A stretch of 64,000 bases of DNA from Modicisalibacter muralis (GCF_900102945.1 NZ_FNGI01000012.1:1-64000), one strand, 5' to 3'; positions 1 to 11,662 are shown, counted from the stretch's first letter. Numbers and translations: made by a program. Notes: generated from the sequence alone by a model not told the origin.

Positions 1-95
1 CCACCAGGAAGCAAGCTTCCCGTGCTGCCGCTCGACTTGCATGTGTTAGGCCTGCCGCCAGCGTTCAATCTGAGCCATGATCAAACTCTTCAGTT
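1..95 (-). rRNA. rrs: 16S ribosomal RNA, 5' end only
   Basis: Read on the minus strand, the sequence opens with GAAGAGTTTGATCATGGCTC, the universal 5' end of bacterial 16S rRNA, followed by the conserved stretch leading to ACACATGCAAGTCGAGCGG. The rest of the gene lies beyond the left edge. The 5' boundary near 95 is set by analogy with E. coli. The first variable region (AGCACGGGAAGCTTGCTTCC) is of gammaproteobacterial type and fits Halomonadaceae. Confidence 0.97.
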
Positions 96-245
96 GCAAT
101 CATTGTGATCCTTGCCCTTCCGAAGAAGAAAGCGGATCAAGCTTGGCTCGAGCTCAAACGTCTCAAACTTGACGAGTCGCTTGTCTCGATCGTCGGTGAC
201 TGATCACCGCATCGTCGACAAGCGCCCACATGAATTACCTGATCG

Positions 246-258
246 ATTGTTAAAGAGC
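246..258 (-). promoter_or_regulatory. rrn boxA antitermination site
   Basis: On the minus strand this reads GCTCTTTAACAAT, matching the boxA element that loads the Nus factor antitermination complex on rRNA transcripts. It lies about 150 nt upstream of the 16S start in the rrn leader, the expected place. The leader between 96 and 318 holds no gene; a short open frame on the plus strand there is not credible. Confidence 0.85.
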
Positions 259-318
259 GTCGCAACTTGCGTCTGCGCCAGGACTAAAACCCTGACTGCC
301 TCGCTGCGAGAGAGGCGT

Positions 319-346
319 ATTCTACCGATCCCGCGCGGCCTGACAA
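319..346 (-). promoter_or_regulatory. rrn operon promoter
   Basis: On the minus strand, TTGTCA (341-346) and TAGAAT (319-324) are separated by 16 bp. An A/T-rich tract (about 357-371) lies upstream like an UP element, and the start region ACGCCTCTC is GC-rich, as expected for a stringently controlled rRNA promoter. The promoter begins less than 50 bp downstream of the pssA stop codon, so read-through from pssA into rrn is possible. Confidence 0.75.
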
Positions 347-389
347 GCCCTTGGCGCGAAAAAAGTTTATCTGGGTCATCAGGCAGTCA

Positions 390-1226
390 TTATTGGCGAG
401 ACGCAGGCTTGGAGCGGCGCACCTTGCGCATGATCGACATGGCCGGTCCGGAAGCCACATAACAGCCGAATAGCATCAACAGCATGACCGAGGGTTCGAT
501 GGAAATCACTACGAAGCCCAGCACGATCGCCAGCAGCGCGACGAACGGCACGGGACCCTTGAGATCGATCTCCTTGAAGCTGTAATAACGAATATTGCTG
601 ACCATCAGCACGCCGGACAGGGCAACGACCAACGTCATCAGCCACTTGAAACCCGGAGCCTCGGCATCGAAATTGTGAAAGACCCACACGCAACCGGCTA
701 CCAACGCCGCGGCAGATGGGCTGGGCAAACCGATGAACCATTTCTTGTCGATAGAGCCGAGCTGCACATTGAAGCGCGCCAGGCGCAGCGCCGCACAGGC
801 GACATATACGAAGGCGGCAATCCAGCCGGTCTTGCCGACATCCTGAAGTATCCAGGTAAAGGCGACGATAGCCGGTGCCACGCCAAAGGAAAGCATGTCG
901 GCCAGGCTGTCATATTCGGCGCCGAAGGCGCTTTGGGTATTGGTCATCCGCGCGACACGGCCATCGAGGCCATCGAGAACCATCGAGACGAATACCGCGA
1001 TCGCCGCTTCGGCGAAATCGCCATTGATCGCCGCGACCACGGCGAAAAAACCCGAAAACAGCGCCGTGGTGGTAAACAGATTGGGTAATAGATAGATGCC
1101 GCGACGCCGCACCTTCTTGCCGTCCTCCACGGTTTCCTCGACGACATCGGTCTCGCGAGCGAACTCGGAGAACTCGGAACTGATGTGATGTTCGGATGAT
1201 TCGTTGGGGTTAGGGTCTTGGGTCAT
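390..1226 (-). CDS. pssA: CDP-diacylglycerol-serine O-phosphatidyltransferase
   Basis: Makes phosphatidylserine from CDP-diacylglycerol and L-serine in the inner membrane, the entry step to phosphatidylethanolamine. The CDP-alcohol phosphotransferase signature DG-x2-AR-x8-G-x3-D-x3-D is intact (DGLDGRVARM, then FGAEYDSLAD). Several hydrophobic segments follow an acidic, hydrophilic N-terminus of about 50 residues. I chose the ATG at 1226 (278 aa), preceded by GGAACGAGAG; an upstream in-frame start would add 14 residues with no better ribosome site. This is the membrane-embedded PssA of the CDP-alcohol phosphotransferase type, unrelated to the E. coli enzyme of the same function. It follows ilvC, an order also seen in pseudomonads. 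Confidence 0.93.
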   Translation of the reverse strand: MTQDPNPNESSEHHISSEFSEFARETDVVEETVEDGKKVRRRGIYLLPNLFTTTALFSGFFAVVAAINGDFAEAAIAVFVSMVLDGLDGRVARMTNTQSAFGAEYDSLADMLSFGVAPAIVAFTWILQDVGKTGWIAAFVYVACAALRLARFNVQLGSIDKKWFIGLPSPSAAALVAGCVWVFHNFDAEAPGFKWLMTLVVALSGVLMVSNIRYYSFKEIDLKGPVPFVALLAIVLGFVVISIEPSVMLLMLFGCYVASGPAMSIMRKVRRSKPASRQ

Positions 1227-1339
1227 GGCTCTCGTTCCGTTGCCGTACTTGCTGCCGCACATAGGCATGAGAAGTCATTCTACACGCTGTCGCCCCTAAC
1301 GATAGGCGCGCACTCACAATGAGCGCCAATTCGAAACAC

Positions 1340-1365
1340 CAGAGGCGCGGAAATCCGCGCCTCTG
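1340..1365 (-). terminator. Hairpin between ilvC and pssA
   Basis: A perfect 12-bp inverted repeat (CAGAGGCGCGGA / TCCGCGCCTCTG) with a 2-nt loop lies just behind the ilvC stop. On the minus strand only GTGTTTCG follows, so there is no strong T-tract. It could be a weak terminator, an RNA-processing site or a 3'-end stabiliser that lowers pssA expression relative to ilvC. Confidence 0.5.
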
Positions 1366-1392
1366 TGAGTACAGCCTGAACCGCTATCGCGT

Positions 1393-2418
<1,026 letters not shown>

Positions 2419-2470
2419 CTAATAAAAGTGGGCTGTGTCGTGTCGGCGCCGAAATCCGACCATGCCGGTC

Positions 2471-2514
2471 AAGATACGTCAGGCAACACATTGCGTAAAA
2501 CGCTATATTTGCAA
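2471..2514. promoter_or_regulatory. Probable IlvY operator and ilvC promoter
   Basis: The ilvC-ilvY divergent region contains GCAA-N4-TTGC (2483-2494) and an overlapping TTGC-N16-GCAA (2491-2514), nested inverted repeats of the kind bound by LysR-type regulators. For ilvC (minus strand) a -35 TTTACG (2494-2499) and -10 TATCTT (2471-2476) are 17 bp apart. The weak -35 is covered by the repeats, as expected for an activator-dependent promoter. That IlvY is the ligand is inferred from its position. Confidence 0.5.
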
Positions 2515-2535
2515 CACCGCGATTCATAAAATGAA

Positions 2536-3426
2536 ATGACGACAATGGACCTTCGCCCCTTAAGACAATTCCTGATACTGGCGGACACCTTGCACTTTGG
2601 CCGCACCAGCGACGCCTGCCATATCAGCGCTTCGACACTCAGCCGGAGCATCGCTCAGTTGGAGGACGCCCTGGGTGTGCGACTGTTCGAGCGCGACAAT
2701 CGCAGCGTGCAGCTAACCCGCGAAGGCCGACTGTTCCAGCAGTATGCCCGTGATGCGCTGGAGCAATGGGAACTGCTGCGTCATTCGCTGATGGAGGAAG
2801 CCGGCGAGCTATCGGGCGAAATCAGCATCTATTGCTCGGTGACGGCCAGTTACAGCTTCCTGTATGAACTACTCAGCGAGTTCCGCCTGCGCTACCCGCG
2901 TATCGAGCTCAAGCTGCATACCGGCGACCCGGCTGATGCGATTGCCCGCGTCTTGAATGGTGACGAGGACATGGCGATCACCGCGCGCCCTGAAGCGCTG
3001 CCCGGCCAACTCGCGTTCAAACCCATCGCAAAGTCGCCGCTGGTATTCATCGCGCCCAGTGAGGAGGCGAGCTGGCTACCCTCGGCGTCGGCACGACCGC
3101 AACCCGATGAATGGGCCAACACACCGATGATTCTTTCGGAATCGGGACTGGCTCGCGAACGCGCCGATGCCTGGTTTCGCCAACTCGGTATCAAGCCACG
3201 CATTTACGCCCAGGTGGCCGGCAACGAAGCGATCGTCAGCATGGTCGGGCTGGGCTTCGGGATCGGCGTGGTACCCAAGATCGTGCTCGATAACAGCCCG
3301 CTGGCCAGCCGCGTGAATCTACTCGATGTACAGCCACGGCTAGCGCCCTACGACGTGGGACTGTGCGTCACCGACAAGAAGCTCAGAAACCCGTTGATCC
3401 GCGCGTTATGGGATCAAGTGCGTTGA
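2536..3426 (+). CDS. ilvY: LysR-type activator of ilvC, IlvY
   Basis: The protein (296 aa) has an N-terminal winged helix-turn-helix (HFGRTSDACHISASTLSRSI) and a LysR effector-binding domain from about residue 90. Similarity to E. coli IlvY as I recall it extends through the whole length: MDLRxL at the start, HFGR, STLSR, LSGE-I-CSVTA-YS, TGD-ADA, and a C-terminal GVCVT/KK segment. IlvY senses acetohydroxy acids and activates ilvC. E. coli IlvY begins at MDLR, which here is the second in-frame ATG at 2545; neither ATG has a good ribosome site. Unusually, the gene sits between ilvC and ilvI-ilvN and converges on ilvN. Confidence 0.88.
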   Translation: MTTMDLRPLRQFLILADTLHFGRTSDACHISASTLSRSIAQLEDALGVRLFERDNRSVQLTREGRLFQQYARDALEQWELLRHSLMEEAGELSGEISIYCSVTASYSFLYELLSEFRLRYPRIELKLHTGDPADAIARVLNGDEDMAITARPEALPGQLAFKPIAKSPLVFIAPSEEASWLPSASARPQPDEWANTPMILSESGLARERADAWFRQLGIKPRIYAQVAGNEAIVSMVGLGFGIGVVPKIVLDNSPLASRVNLLDVQPRLAPYDVGLCVTDKKLRNPLIRALWDQVR

Positions 3427-3438
3427 GAAGCAGCCATG

Positions 3439-3465
3439 AAAAAAGCCGCTCACGAGGAGCGGCTT
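3439..3465 (-). terminator. Rho-independent terminator of ilvI-ilvN
   Basis: A 9-bp stem AAGCCGCTC/GAGCGGCTT with a 5-nt loop is followed on the minus strand by a run of Ts. It lies 24 bp behind the ilvN stop and ends the ilvI-ilvN transcript before it enters ilvY. Confidence 0.85.
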
Positions 3466-3488
3466 GGAAGCGGTAGTGATGTTTGGCG

Positions 3489-3980
3489 TCAGAGGCCCAG
3501 CACCTTATCGCCACGGGAAATCCCCGAAACGCCGGTGCGCGCCACCTCGAGAACGCCGATCGCCGCCATGGCCTGCAGGAAGGCATCCAGCTTGCCGGCG
3601 TCACCAGTGATCTGCACGGTATAGACACTTGGCGTGACATCGACGACCTGCGCACGAAAGATATCCGCGGTGCGCTTGACCTCATCACGCTGCGTGCCCA
3701 ACGCCTTGACCTTGACCAGCATCAGTTCGCGCTCGATATGGTTGCCCTCGGTCAGATCGACCAGCTTGACCACATCGATCAGCTTGTTGAGATGCTTGGT
3801 GATCTGTTCGATCACCCGGTCGTCACCTACTGTGGTCACGGTCAGGCGCGACAGCGTCTCGTCTTCGGTCGGCGCCACGTTCAACGACTCGATGTTGAAG
3901 TTGCGTTGCGAGAACAGCCCCACCACGCGGGACAGGGCGCCGGGTTCGTTTTCCATCAGGATCGAGATGATATGGCGCAT
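3489..3980 (-). CDS. ilvN: Acetolactate synthase small regulatory subunit
   Basis: At 163 aa this matches the IlvH/IlvN regulatory subunit, which stabilises the catalytic subunit and confers valine feedback inhibition. An N-terminal ACT domain starts at MRHIISILMENEPGALSRVV, where the glycine-containing loop binds valine, and a C-terminal ALS_ss_C domain follows. The ATG shares one base with the ilvI stop codon, so translation is probably coupled and the subunits made in proportion. It could equally be named ilvH, since the partner resembles IlvI. Confidence 0.96.
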   Translation of the reverse strand: MRHIISILMENEPGALSRVVGLFSQRNFNIESLNVAPTEDETLSRLTVTTVGDDRVIEQITKHLNKLIDVVKLVDLTEGNHIERELMLVKVKALGTQRDEVKRTADIFRAQVVDVTPSVYTVQITGDAGKLDAFLQAMAAIGVLEVARTGVSGISRGDKVLGL

Positions 3981-5704
3981 CAGGTCCGCTCCGTCTTCGA
4001 AAGCAGCATGTCACGCATGGCACCCAGGGGTACCTGCATCGGATAGACGTGCTCGCGCGGATCGACATAGATGTCGAGGAACACCAGCTCGGTCTTATCG
4101 GCGAAGGCTCGCTCGAGCGCCGGCTCGAGATCCTCGTGACGTTCTACCTTGATGGCCGTGAAGCCGTAGGCCTCGATCAGCTTCTGGAAGTCCGGCAGCG
4201 ACTCCATGTAGGAATGCGCATGGCGAGACTTGTAGTTCAAATCCTGCCACTGGCGCACCATGCCCAGCGAGCCGTTGTTGAGATTGACGATCTTGACGCC
4301 GATCCCGAACTGCTTACAGGTCGACAACTCCTGCATCATCATCTGGAAGCTGCCTTCGCCGGTGATGCAGACCACATCGTCATCCGGGTAGCTCTGCTTG
4401 ATGCCCATCGCCGCCGGGAAACCGAAGCCCATGGTGCCAAGCCCCCCGGAAGTGATGAAGCGGTGGGGCTTGTCGAATTTGTAGTACTGCGCGGCGAACA
4501 TCTGGTGCTGGCCGACATCGGTGGTCACGAACGCTTCGCCGCGGGTCAGGCGGCACACCGTCTCGATCACCTGCTGCGGCTTGAGCGGCTCGCTCGCCTC
4601 GGCCGGCTCATAGAGCTTGCCACGACGCTCCTCGCGCCAGCCGTCGATCTTCTCCCACCATTCGGCGAGCGCCTCGGGATTGGCCGGCTCGCGCCCCTGG
4701 ACCAGGCTGATCATCTCGTTGATGACGCTGCCGGCCGGGCCGACGATCGGCACATCGGCGCGCACCGTCTTGGAGATCGAGCTGGGATCGATATCCACAT
4801 GCACGATCTTGGCGGTGGGGCAGAACTTCGAGGTGTTATTGGTCACACGGTCGTCGAAGCGCGCGCCAATCGCGACGATCAGGTCGGCATGGTGCATGGC
4901 CATGTTCGACTCGTACGAGCCATGCATGCCCAGCCAGCCCAGCGACTGACGATCGCTCTGCGGATAGGCGCCGATGCCCATCAGCGTGGTGGTGATCGGA
5001 TAACCCAGGCGCTGGACCAGATCGGCAAGCCCCTCGCAAGCATTGCCGGTGATCACACCGCCACCGGTGTAGAACACCGGACGCCGCGCCTTGAGCATCA
5101 GCTCCACGGCTTTCTTGATCTGGCCGGTGTGACCGCGCGTGACCGGATTGTAGGAGCGCAGCTTGACCTTCTTCGGATAGACGTACTCGTAGCGCTCGGT
5201 GGGCGCGGTCATATCCTTGGGGATATCCACCACCACCGGGCCCGGGCGGCCGGACGCCGCCAGGTAGTAGGCCTTCTTGAGCACCATCGGAATCTCGGAC
5301 GGATGACGAATCGAGAAGCTGTGCTTCACGATCGGCCGGGTCACGCCGATGATGTCGGTTTCCTGAAAGGCATCCTCGCCGATCAGGTGACTCGCCACCT
5401 GGCCGCATAGCACCACCATCGGGATCGAATCCATATAGGCGGTGGCGATACCGGTCACGGCATTGGTCGCGCCGGGGCCGGAGGTGACCAGCACGGTGCC
5501 GGGCTTGCCGGAGGCGCGTGCGTAGCCATCGGCGGCGTGGGTCGCGGCCTGTTCGTGACGAACGAGGATGTGTTTGACGTCATCCTGGCGGAACAGCGCG
5601 TCGTAGATATGCAACGCCGCCCCACCCGGATAGCCATAGATATATTCGACGCCCTCATCCTTTAGGAAGCGGGCGATCATATCGGCGCCGGAAAGCAATT
5701 CCAC
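3980..5704 (-). CDS. ilvI: Acetolactate synthase large catalytic subunit
   Basis: The ThDP- and FAD-dependent enzyme condenses pyruvate with pyruvate or 2-oxobutyrate, the first shared step of branched-chain amino acid synthesis. The catalytic glutamate is in RHEQAATHAADGYARASG, and the ThDP-binding stretch starts GEGSFQMMMQE and ends NLNN. I chose the GTG at 5704: it has a strong ribosome site (AGGGGAG, 8 nt upstream), gives 574 aa (the E. coli IlvI length), and starts at the conserved VELLSGADM. An upstream ATG at 5737 adds 11 residues, lacks a ribosome site and would put the AGGGGAG inside the coding region. Confidence 0.95.
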   Translation of the reverse strand: MELLSGADMIARFLKDEGVEYIYGYPGGAALHIYDALFRQDDVKHILVRHEQAATHAADGYARASGKPGTVLVTSGPGATNAVTGIATAYMDSIPMVVLCGQVASHLIGEDAFQETDIIGVTRPIVKHSFSIRHPSEIPMVLKKAYYLAASGRPGPVVVDIPKDMTAPTERYEYVYPKKVKLRSYNPVTRGHTGQIKKAVELMLKARRPVFYTGGGVITGNACEGLADLVQRLGYPITTTLMGIGAYPQSDRQSLGWLGMHGSYESNMAMHHADLIVAIGARFDDRVTNNTSKFCPTAKIVHVDIDPSSISKTVRADVPIVGPAGSVINEMISLVQGREPANPEALAEWWEKIDGWREERRGKLYEPAEASEPLKPQQVIETVCRLTRGEAFVTTDVGQHQMFAAQYYKFDKPHRFITSGGLGTMGFGFPAAMGIKQSYPDDDVVCITGEGSFQMMMQELSTCKQFGIGVKIVNLNNGSLGMVRQWQDLNYKSRHAHSYMESLPDFQKLIEAYGFTAIKVERHEDLEPALERAFADKTELVFLDIYVDPREHVYPMQVPLGAMRDMLLSKTERT

Positions 5705-6041
5705 TGTTGTTTCTCCCCTGGAGGTCTCGAGTGCCATTTCGCACCCAGGCTTGGGTCGCGAATGTCGAGTGCGGCAATACGCCGCTGCCGGCCCATGCCG
5801 GCACCTGATGCCAAACCCTGGCTAATCCGGCCCGGATGGGGCCTGCACTCTTCATCGCGACGGATCGCCGCGTCGGGGGTTAGGCCGGGTCCAAGCGGTT
5901 GGCTTGAGCCCGGAAAGTCCTTCTAAGGCGGGTAGAGGTCTAACACCTACCCTTCGCGTGACAATCGGGGATCGCCCAGTAAGCGCCACGCCCACAATCA
6001 GGAACCGTCAAGATTCCAATAGCTGGGTAACGCTGTCAACC
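5705..6041 (-). promoter_or_regulatory. Long structured leader of ilvI-ilvN
   Basis: This gene-free stretch between clpB and ilvI should hold the ilvI promoter and a leader of up to about 300 nt. A TTGACA (minus strand, 6034-6039) is a possible -35, but no convincing -10 follows. At least four hairpins can be drawn: 5930-5952 (GGGTAG/CTACCC), 5885-5913 (CCGGG...CCCGG, imperfect, about 12 bp), and two GC-rich ones near 5775-5805 (GCCGGC/GCCGGC, GCGGC/GCCGC). I see no leader peptide rich in Leu, Ile or Val and no T-tract, so classical attenuation is not supported. Confidence 0.4.
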
Positions 6042-6058
6042 ACCTGGCCGCGCCAGGT
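6042..6058 (-). terminator. Small hairpin behind clpB
   Basis: ACCTGGC/GCCAGGT, a 7-bp stem with a 3-nt loop, lies 25 bp past the clpB stop. There is no T-tract, so it is at most a weak or factor-dependent end point. Confidence 0.3.
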
Positions 6059-6082
6059 AGCCCTCTGGCACTTATTTGGCGC

Positions 6083-8665
<2,583 letters not shown>

Positions 8666-8731
8666 CGAATTCCTCCATTGGGGCGCGGCGGCGTTTGGAC
8701 GCGCCGGCCCGATCATTCATGTTTGACACAT

Positions 8732-8759
8732 CAATGGAGGTATGTTGGGCAGGTTTCAA
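8732..8759 (-). promoter_or_regulatory. Sigma-32 (heat-shock) promoter of clpB
   Basis: On the minus strand CTTGAAA (8753-8759) is followed after 13 bp by CCTCCATT (8732-8739), close to the sigma-32 consensus CTTGAAA-N11-16-CCCCATNT. It lies about 70 bp upstream of the clpB start. The heptad repeat begins 7 bp beyond the -35 box. Confidence 0.75.
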
Positions 8760-8874
8760 GTCGGAGGAAGAAGGAAGAAGGAAGAAGGAAGAAGGGCAGT
8801 CTGAACTGGAACATTTCCGACAACCACCTCGCGAGTGTTTGTTTTTCTCTTCCCGCTTCATACTTCCGACTTCT
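8758..8874. repeat. Heptad tandem repeat and inverted arm, copy A
   Basis: Four copies of GGAAGAA (8766-8793) follow AAGTCGGA (8758-8765). About 100 bp away the complement TCCGACTT occurs (8865-8872), within CTTCCGACTTC, directly behind the pgeF stop codon. The same modules recur between bamD and nadE, so this looks like a dispersed non-coding repeat. It occupies the whole space between pgeF and the clpB promoter. Confidence 0.7.
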
Positions 8875-8876
8875 AT

Positions 8877-9632
8877 CTATCTTAGCCAGATCACACTGGC
8901 CATACGCCCGGTCACCCCATCGTCACGCCGATGCGAATAGAAACGCGGCTCGCAGGCGGTGCAGAAATGTCCGCCGCTGATATGCGAGATGCCCAGGCGC
9001 TCCAGGCGCAGGCGCGCCAGCCGGTAGAGATCGGCCATGTAGTGATCGAGCCGATAAGGGCTAGGCTCGAAGGCGCTGGCGGCTTCGGGCTGCATCGCGA
9101 CGAAGGTGTCGAAGACCTCGCGACCGACCTCGAACTGGGCATTGGAAATCGCCGGGCCAAGCCAGGCCATCAGCTCATCCGGCGCACAGCCCAGTGCGGC
9201 GACGCTGGCCTCGAGCACGCCGCCGGCCAGCCCGCGCCAGCCGGCATGCGCCAATCCGATACGGGTACCCATTCGGTCGCAGAGGAAAACCGGCAAACAA
9301 TCAGCGGTGAGAATCACGCAAGCATGGCGCTCGTCGAAGGCCACCGAGGCATCGGCCCTGGGCGCTGCCGTGGCAAATTCGCCGCGGTACTCCTGAATCA
9401 CCGTGGCGCCATGTACCTGGTCAAGCCACAGCAGCGGCCGATCACCCCCGACCTGAGCGGCCAATAGCGCCCGGCAGCGCTCGACCGTGGCGGGGTCGTC
9501 ACCCACGTGAAAAGCCGGGTTGAACGCCGCGTAAGGGCCATGGCTGGGGCCCGTCTCGCGAGTAGTGACAAAGGCACCAACCGTGCTCGGCGCCGGCCAG
9601 TCGGGCAGCAGCAGCGTCGGTTGTTCGCTCAT
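8877..9632 (-). CDS. pgeF: Peptidoglycan editing factor / purine nucleoside phosphorylase, PgeF (YfiH)
   Basis: A 251-aa member of the YfiH/LACC1 family, a Zn-dependent enzyme family with purine nucleoside phosphorylase and adenosine deaminase activities in some members; E. coli YfiH also keeps wrongly incorporated amino acids out of peptidoglycan. The family signatures ILTADCLPVFLCD and GLAHAGWRGLAGGV, with its metal-site histidine and cysteine, are present, as is the C-terminal CTACEPRFYSHRRD. The ATG at 9632 overlaps the rluD stop (ATGA), so the two genes are translationally coupled. A longer frame running back into rluD is an artefact. Confidence 0.93.
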   Translation of the reverse strand: MSEQPTLLLPDWPAPSTVGAFVTTRETGPSHGPYAAFNPAFHVGDDPATVERCRALLAAQVGGDRPLLWLDQVHGATVIQEYRGEFATAAPRADASVAFDERHACVILTADCLPVFLCDRMGTRIGLAHAGWRGLAGGVLEASVAALGCAPDELMAWLGPAISNAQFEVGREVFDTFVAMQPEAASAFEPSPYRLDHYMADLYRLARLRLERLGISHISGGHFCTACEPRFYSHRRDDGVTGRMASVIWLR

Positions 9633-10588
9633 CGTCGCTCCTCGCTGTCGACACGCAGGTAATCGAGCAGCATCAGCAGATCGTCGGCCAGTTCGGCACG
9701 AAACTCCACCCGCTTGCCACTCGCCGGATGGATAAAGGCCAGCTTGCGGGCATGCAGGGCCTGTCGCGGGAACTCGCGGAGGATTTCCTTGAGCGTATCC
9801 GAGGCACCGGCCGGCAACTTGAGGCGCCCGCCATACAGCGCATCGCCGATCAACGCAAAGCGCCGATGCGCCATGTGCACGCGAATCTGATGGGTGCGCC
9901 CGGTTTCCAGCTTGCAGCGCACGTGAGTATGCCCGCGAAAACGCTCGACCACGCGGTAGTGGGTCACCGCCGGCTTGCCCGAGGCGGTAACCGCCTGGCG
10001 CTTGCGATCCTTGGGATGACGGCCGATCGGCGCGTCCACCGTGCCACCGGCGGTCATCACGCCGATCACCACGGCGTCGTACTCGCGCGACACGCTGCGT
10101 GCCTGCAACTGCTCGACCAGCGAGGTCTGTGCGGCCAACGTCTTGGCGACCACCATCAACCCGGTGGTGTCCTTGTCGAGACGATGCACGATACCCGCAC
10201 GCGGCACCCCGGCAAGCTGCGGGCAATGATGAAGCACCGCGTTGAGCAGGGTACCGTCGGCATTGCCCGCGCCCGGATGCACCACCAGCCCCGCCGGCTT
10301 GTCGATCACCAGCACGTCGTCGTCCTCGAAAACGACATTCAGCGCGATGGCCTGGGCCTCCCAACGCACTTCCTCTTCGAGCACGGCGTGCAGCGCCAAT
10401 TGCTCGCCGCCGTAAATCTTGTCCTTGGGCCTGCCCTGGCTGCCATCCACGGTCAGGGCTCCCTGTTTGATCCAGCCCTTGAGTCGCTCGCGGGAAAAAT
10501 CGGGGAATAACTCCGCCGCAGCCTGGTCGAGTCGCATGCCAACCATGGCTTCGGGAATGCGTTCGTCGCGATGCAGGGTTTCGGGCAT
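9629..10588 (-). CDS. rluD: 23S rRNA pseudouridine synthase RluD
   Basis: Converts uridines 1911, 1915 and 1917 (E. coli numbering) in helix 69 of 23S rRNA to pseudouridine. An N-terminal S4 RNA-binding domain (about 18-75, MRLDQAAAELFPDFSRERLK) precedes the RluA-type catalytic domain with the aspartate motif HRLDKDTTGLMVVAK. Length 319 aa is typical. It is divergent from bamD, an arrangement shared with E. coli and Pseudomonas, and overlaps pgeF by 4 bp. Confidence 0.95.
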   Translation of the reverse strand: MPETLHRDERIPEAMVGMRLDQAAAELFPDFSRERLKGWIKQGALTVDGSQGRPKDKIYGGEQLALHAVLEEEVRWEAQAIALNVVFEDDDVLVIDKPAGLVVHPGAGNADGTLLNAVLHHCPQLAGVPRAGIVHRLDKDTTGLMVVAKTLAAQTSLVEQLQARSVSREYDAVVIGVMTAGGTVDAPIGRHPKDRKRQAVTASGKPAVTHYRVVERFRGHTHVRCKLETGRTHQIRVHMAHRRFALIGDALYGGRLKLPAGASDTLKEILREFPRQALHARKLAFIHPASGKRVEFRAELADDLLMLLDYLRVDSEERR

Positions 10589-10695
10589 GGATCGCTCGTG
10601 CCTGTGACGTTTAGAGTGAGGTGCTTTATAGTGAGCCGAATTCGGCTGATTCTAGCATGCCGTCGCAGATTATATTGCCCGACACGAGGATGACG

Positions 10696-11487
10696 ATGCG
10701 CGTTTTTCCCCTTGCTGCCCTGGCCCTGGCCGCCGCCCTGATGGTCGGCTGTTCCAGTAATGAGGTCGCCCCCGACCTTCAAGAGCAGGAGCTTTATCAA
10801 CAGGCCCAGTCTTCTCTGGACGCAGGCCGCTACAGCACTGCCGTCGATCAGCTCGAGGCGCTGGACACCCGCTTTCCCTTCGGCAGCTATGCCGAACAGG
10901 CCCAGCTCGAGCTGATCTACGCCTATTATCAGATCGAGAACTGGGAAGCCGCGCGCGCCGCCGCCAGCCGCTTTATCCGCCTGCACCCCGACCATCCGCA
11001 GATCGATTACGCCTACTACATGCGCGGCCTGGCCGCCTATCAGGCCGGGCGCTTCAGTCTCGAGGGCCTGGAACTGATCGATATTTCCAAGCGCGACCTG
11101 GGCGCCAGCCGCGACGCCTATGTCGATTTCGGCGAACTGGTACGGCGCTTTCCCGGCAGCCCCTACGCCGCCGATGCGCGCCAGCGCATCATTTACCTGC
11201 GCAACGTGCTGGCGCGTCACGAGTTCAACGTCGCCGACTTCTACCTGCGCAAGGGTGCCTATGTCGCCGCCGTCGAGCGTGGCCGCTGGGTGATCGAACA
11301 CTATCCGCGCTCCACCGCGAGCCGCGATGCCCTGGCGGCGATGGTCGAAGGCTATCTGGGCCTCGGCATGCGCGATCGCGCCAGCGAAGTGCTGAAGGTA
11401 CTGATCGAGAACGATCCCGACAACGCGCGCCTCGATGGCCGCACCTTCGAGCCGGAGCACGTCGATGCGAAGCCATTGACGTTGTAA
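10696..11487 (+). CDS. bamD: Outer-membrane assembly lipoprotein BamD
   Basis: An essential component of the BAM complex that inserts beta-barrel proteins. The 263-aa product has a lipoprotein signal peptide with the cysteine in ALMVGCSSNEV (methionine at -3 is unusual but tolerated) and five TPR-like repeats; the stretch LDTRFPFGSYAEQAQLELIY is characteristic. I preferred the ATG at 10696 because GAGG stands 6 nt upstream; the ATG at 10690 directly abuts that site. A possible -10 TATATT lies at 10671-10676. Confidence 0.94.
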   Translation: MRVFPLAALALAAALMVGCSSNEVAPDLQEQELYQQAQSSLDAGRYSTAVDQLEALDTRFPFGSYAEQAQLELIYAYYQIENWEAARAAASRFIRLHPDHPQIDYAYYMRGLAAYQAGRFSLEGLELIDISKRDLGASRDAYVDFGELVRRFPGSPYAADARQRIIYLRNVLARHEFNVADFYLRKGAYVAAVERGRWVIEHYPRSTASRDALAAMVEGYLGLGMRDRASEVLKVLIENDPDNARLDGRTFEPEHVDAKPLTL

Positions 11488-11490
11488 GAC

Positions 11491-11544
11491 GGAAGACGGA
11501 AGACGGAAGACGGAAGACGGAAGACGGAAGACGGAAGACGGAAG
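11491..11544. repeat. GGAAGAC heptad tandem repeat, copy B
   Basis: Seven perfect copies of GGAAGAC (11491-11539) plus a partial GGAAG start 3 bp after the bamD stop codon. The inverted counterpart CTTCCGACTTCC lies at 11631-11642, near the nadE stop. A minus-strand frame reading through it gives a spurious SSVFRLP repeat protein. Confidence 0.9.
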
Positions 11545-11597
11545 CACGCTGGAGGGGCTACGTGCTCTCGTCAATGGAATTGTTCGATGCTGGCAAA

Positions 11598-11630
11598 GGC
11601 CGCAGCCATGTGCTGCGGCCCTTCTTTTAT
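11598..11630 (+). terminator. Terminator between bamD and nadE
   Basis: An 8-bp perfect stem GGCCGCAG/CTGCGGCC with a 7-nt loop is followed by CTTCTTTTAT on the plus strand, ending bamD. On the minus strand it is followed by TTTG only, so it may also weakly stop nadE transcripts. Confidence 0.8.
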
Positions 11631-11662
11631 CTTCCGACTTCCCCCTGTCACGAAGTGACTAT

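Noticed and set aside
112..462. 116-aa frame on the plus strand near the left edge
   Set aside because: Lies over the rrn leader, boxA and promoter of the opposite strand.
5655..5855. 66-aa frame upstream of ilvI as a leader peptide
   Set aside because: It contains no run of Leu, Ile or Val codons and overlaps the ilvI start out of frame.
8877..10364. 495-aa reading of pgeF extended into rluD
   Set aside because: The extension is a shadow of rluD; the real start is the ATG at 9632 that overlaps the rluD stop.
8766..11544. Possible CRISPR arrays
   Set aside because: The repeats are contiguous heptads without spacers.
10453..11574. 373-aa minus-strand frame with SSVFRLP repeats
   Set aside because: Produced by reading the GGAAGAC heptad array and the antisense of bamD.
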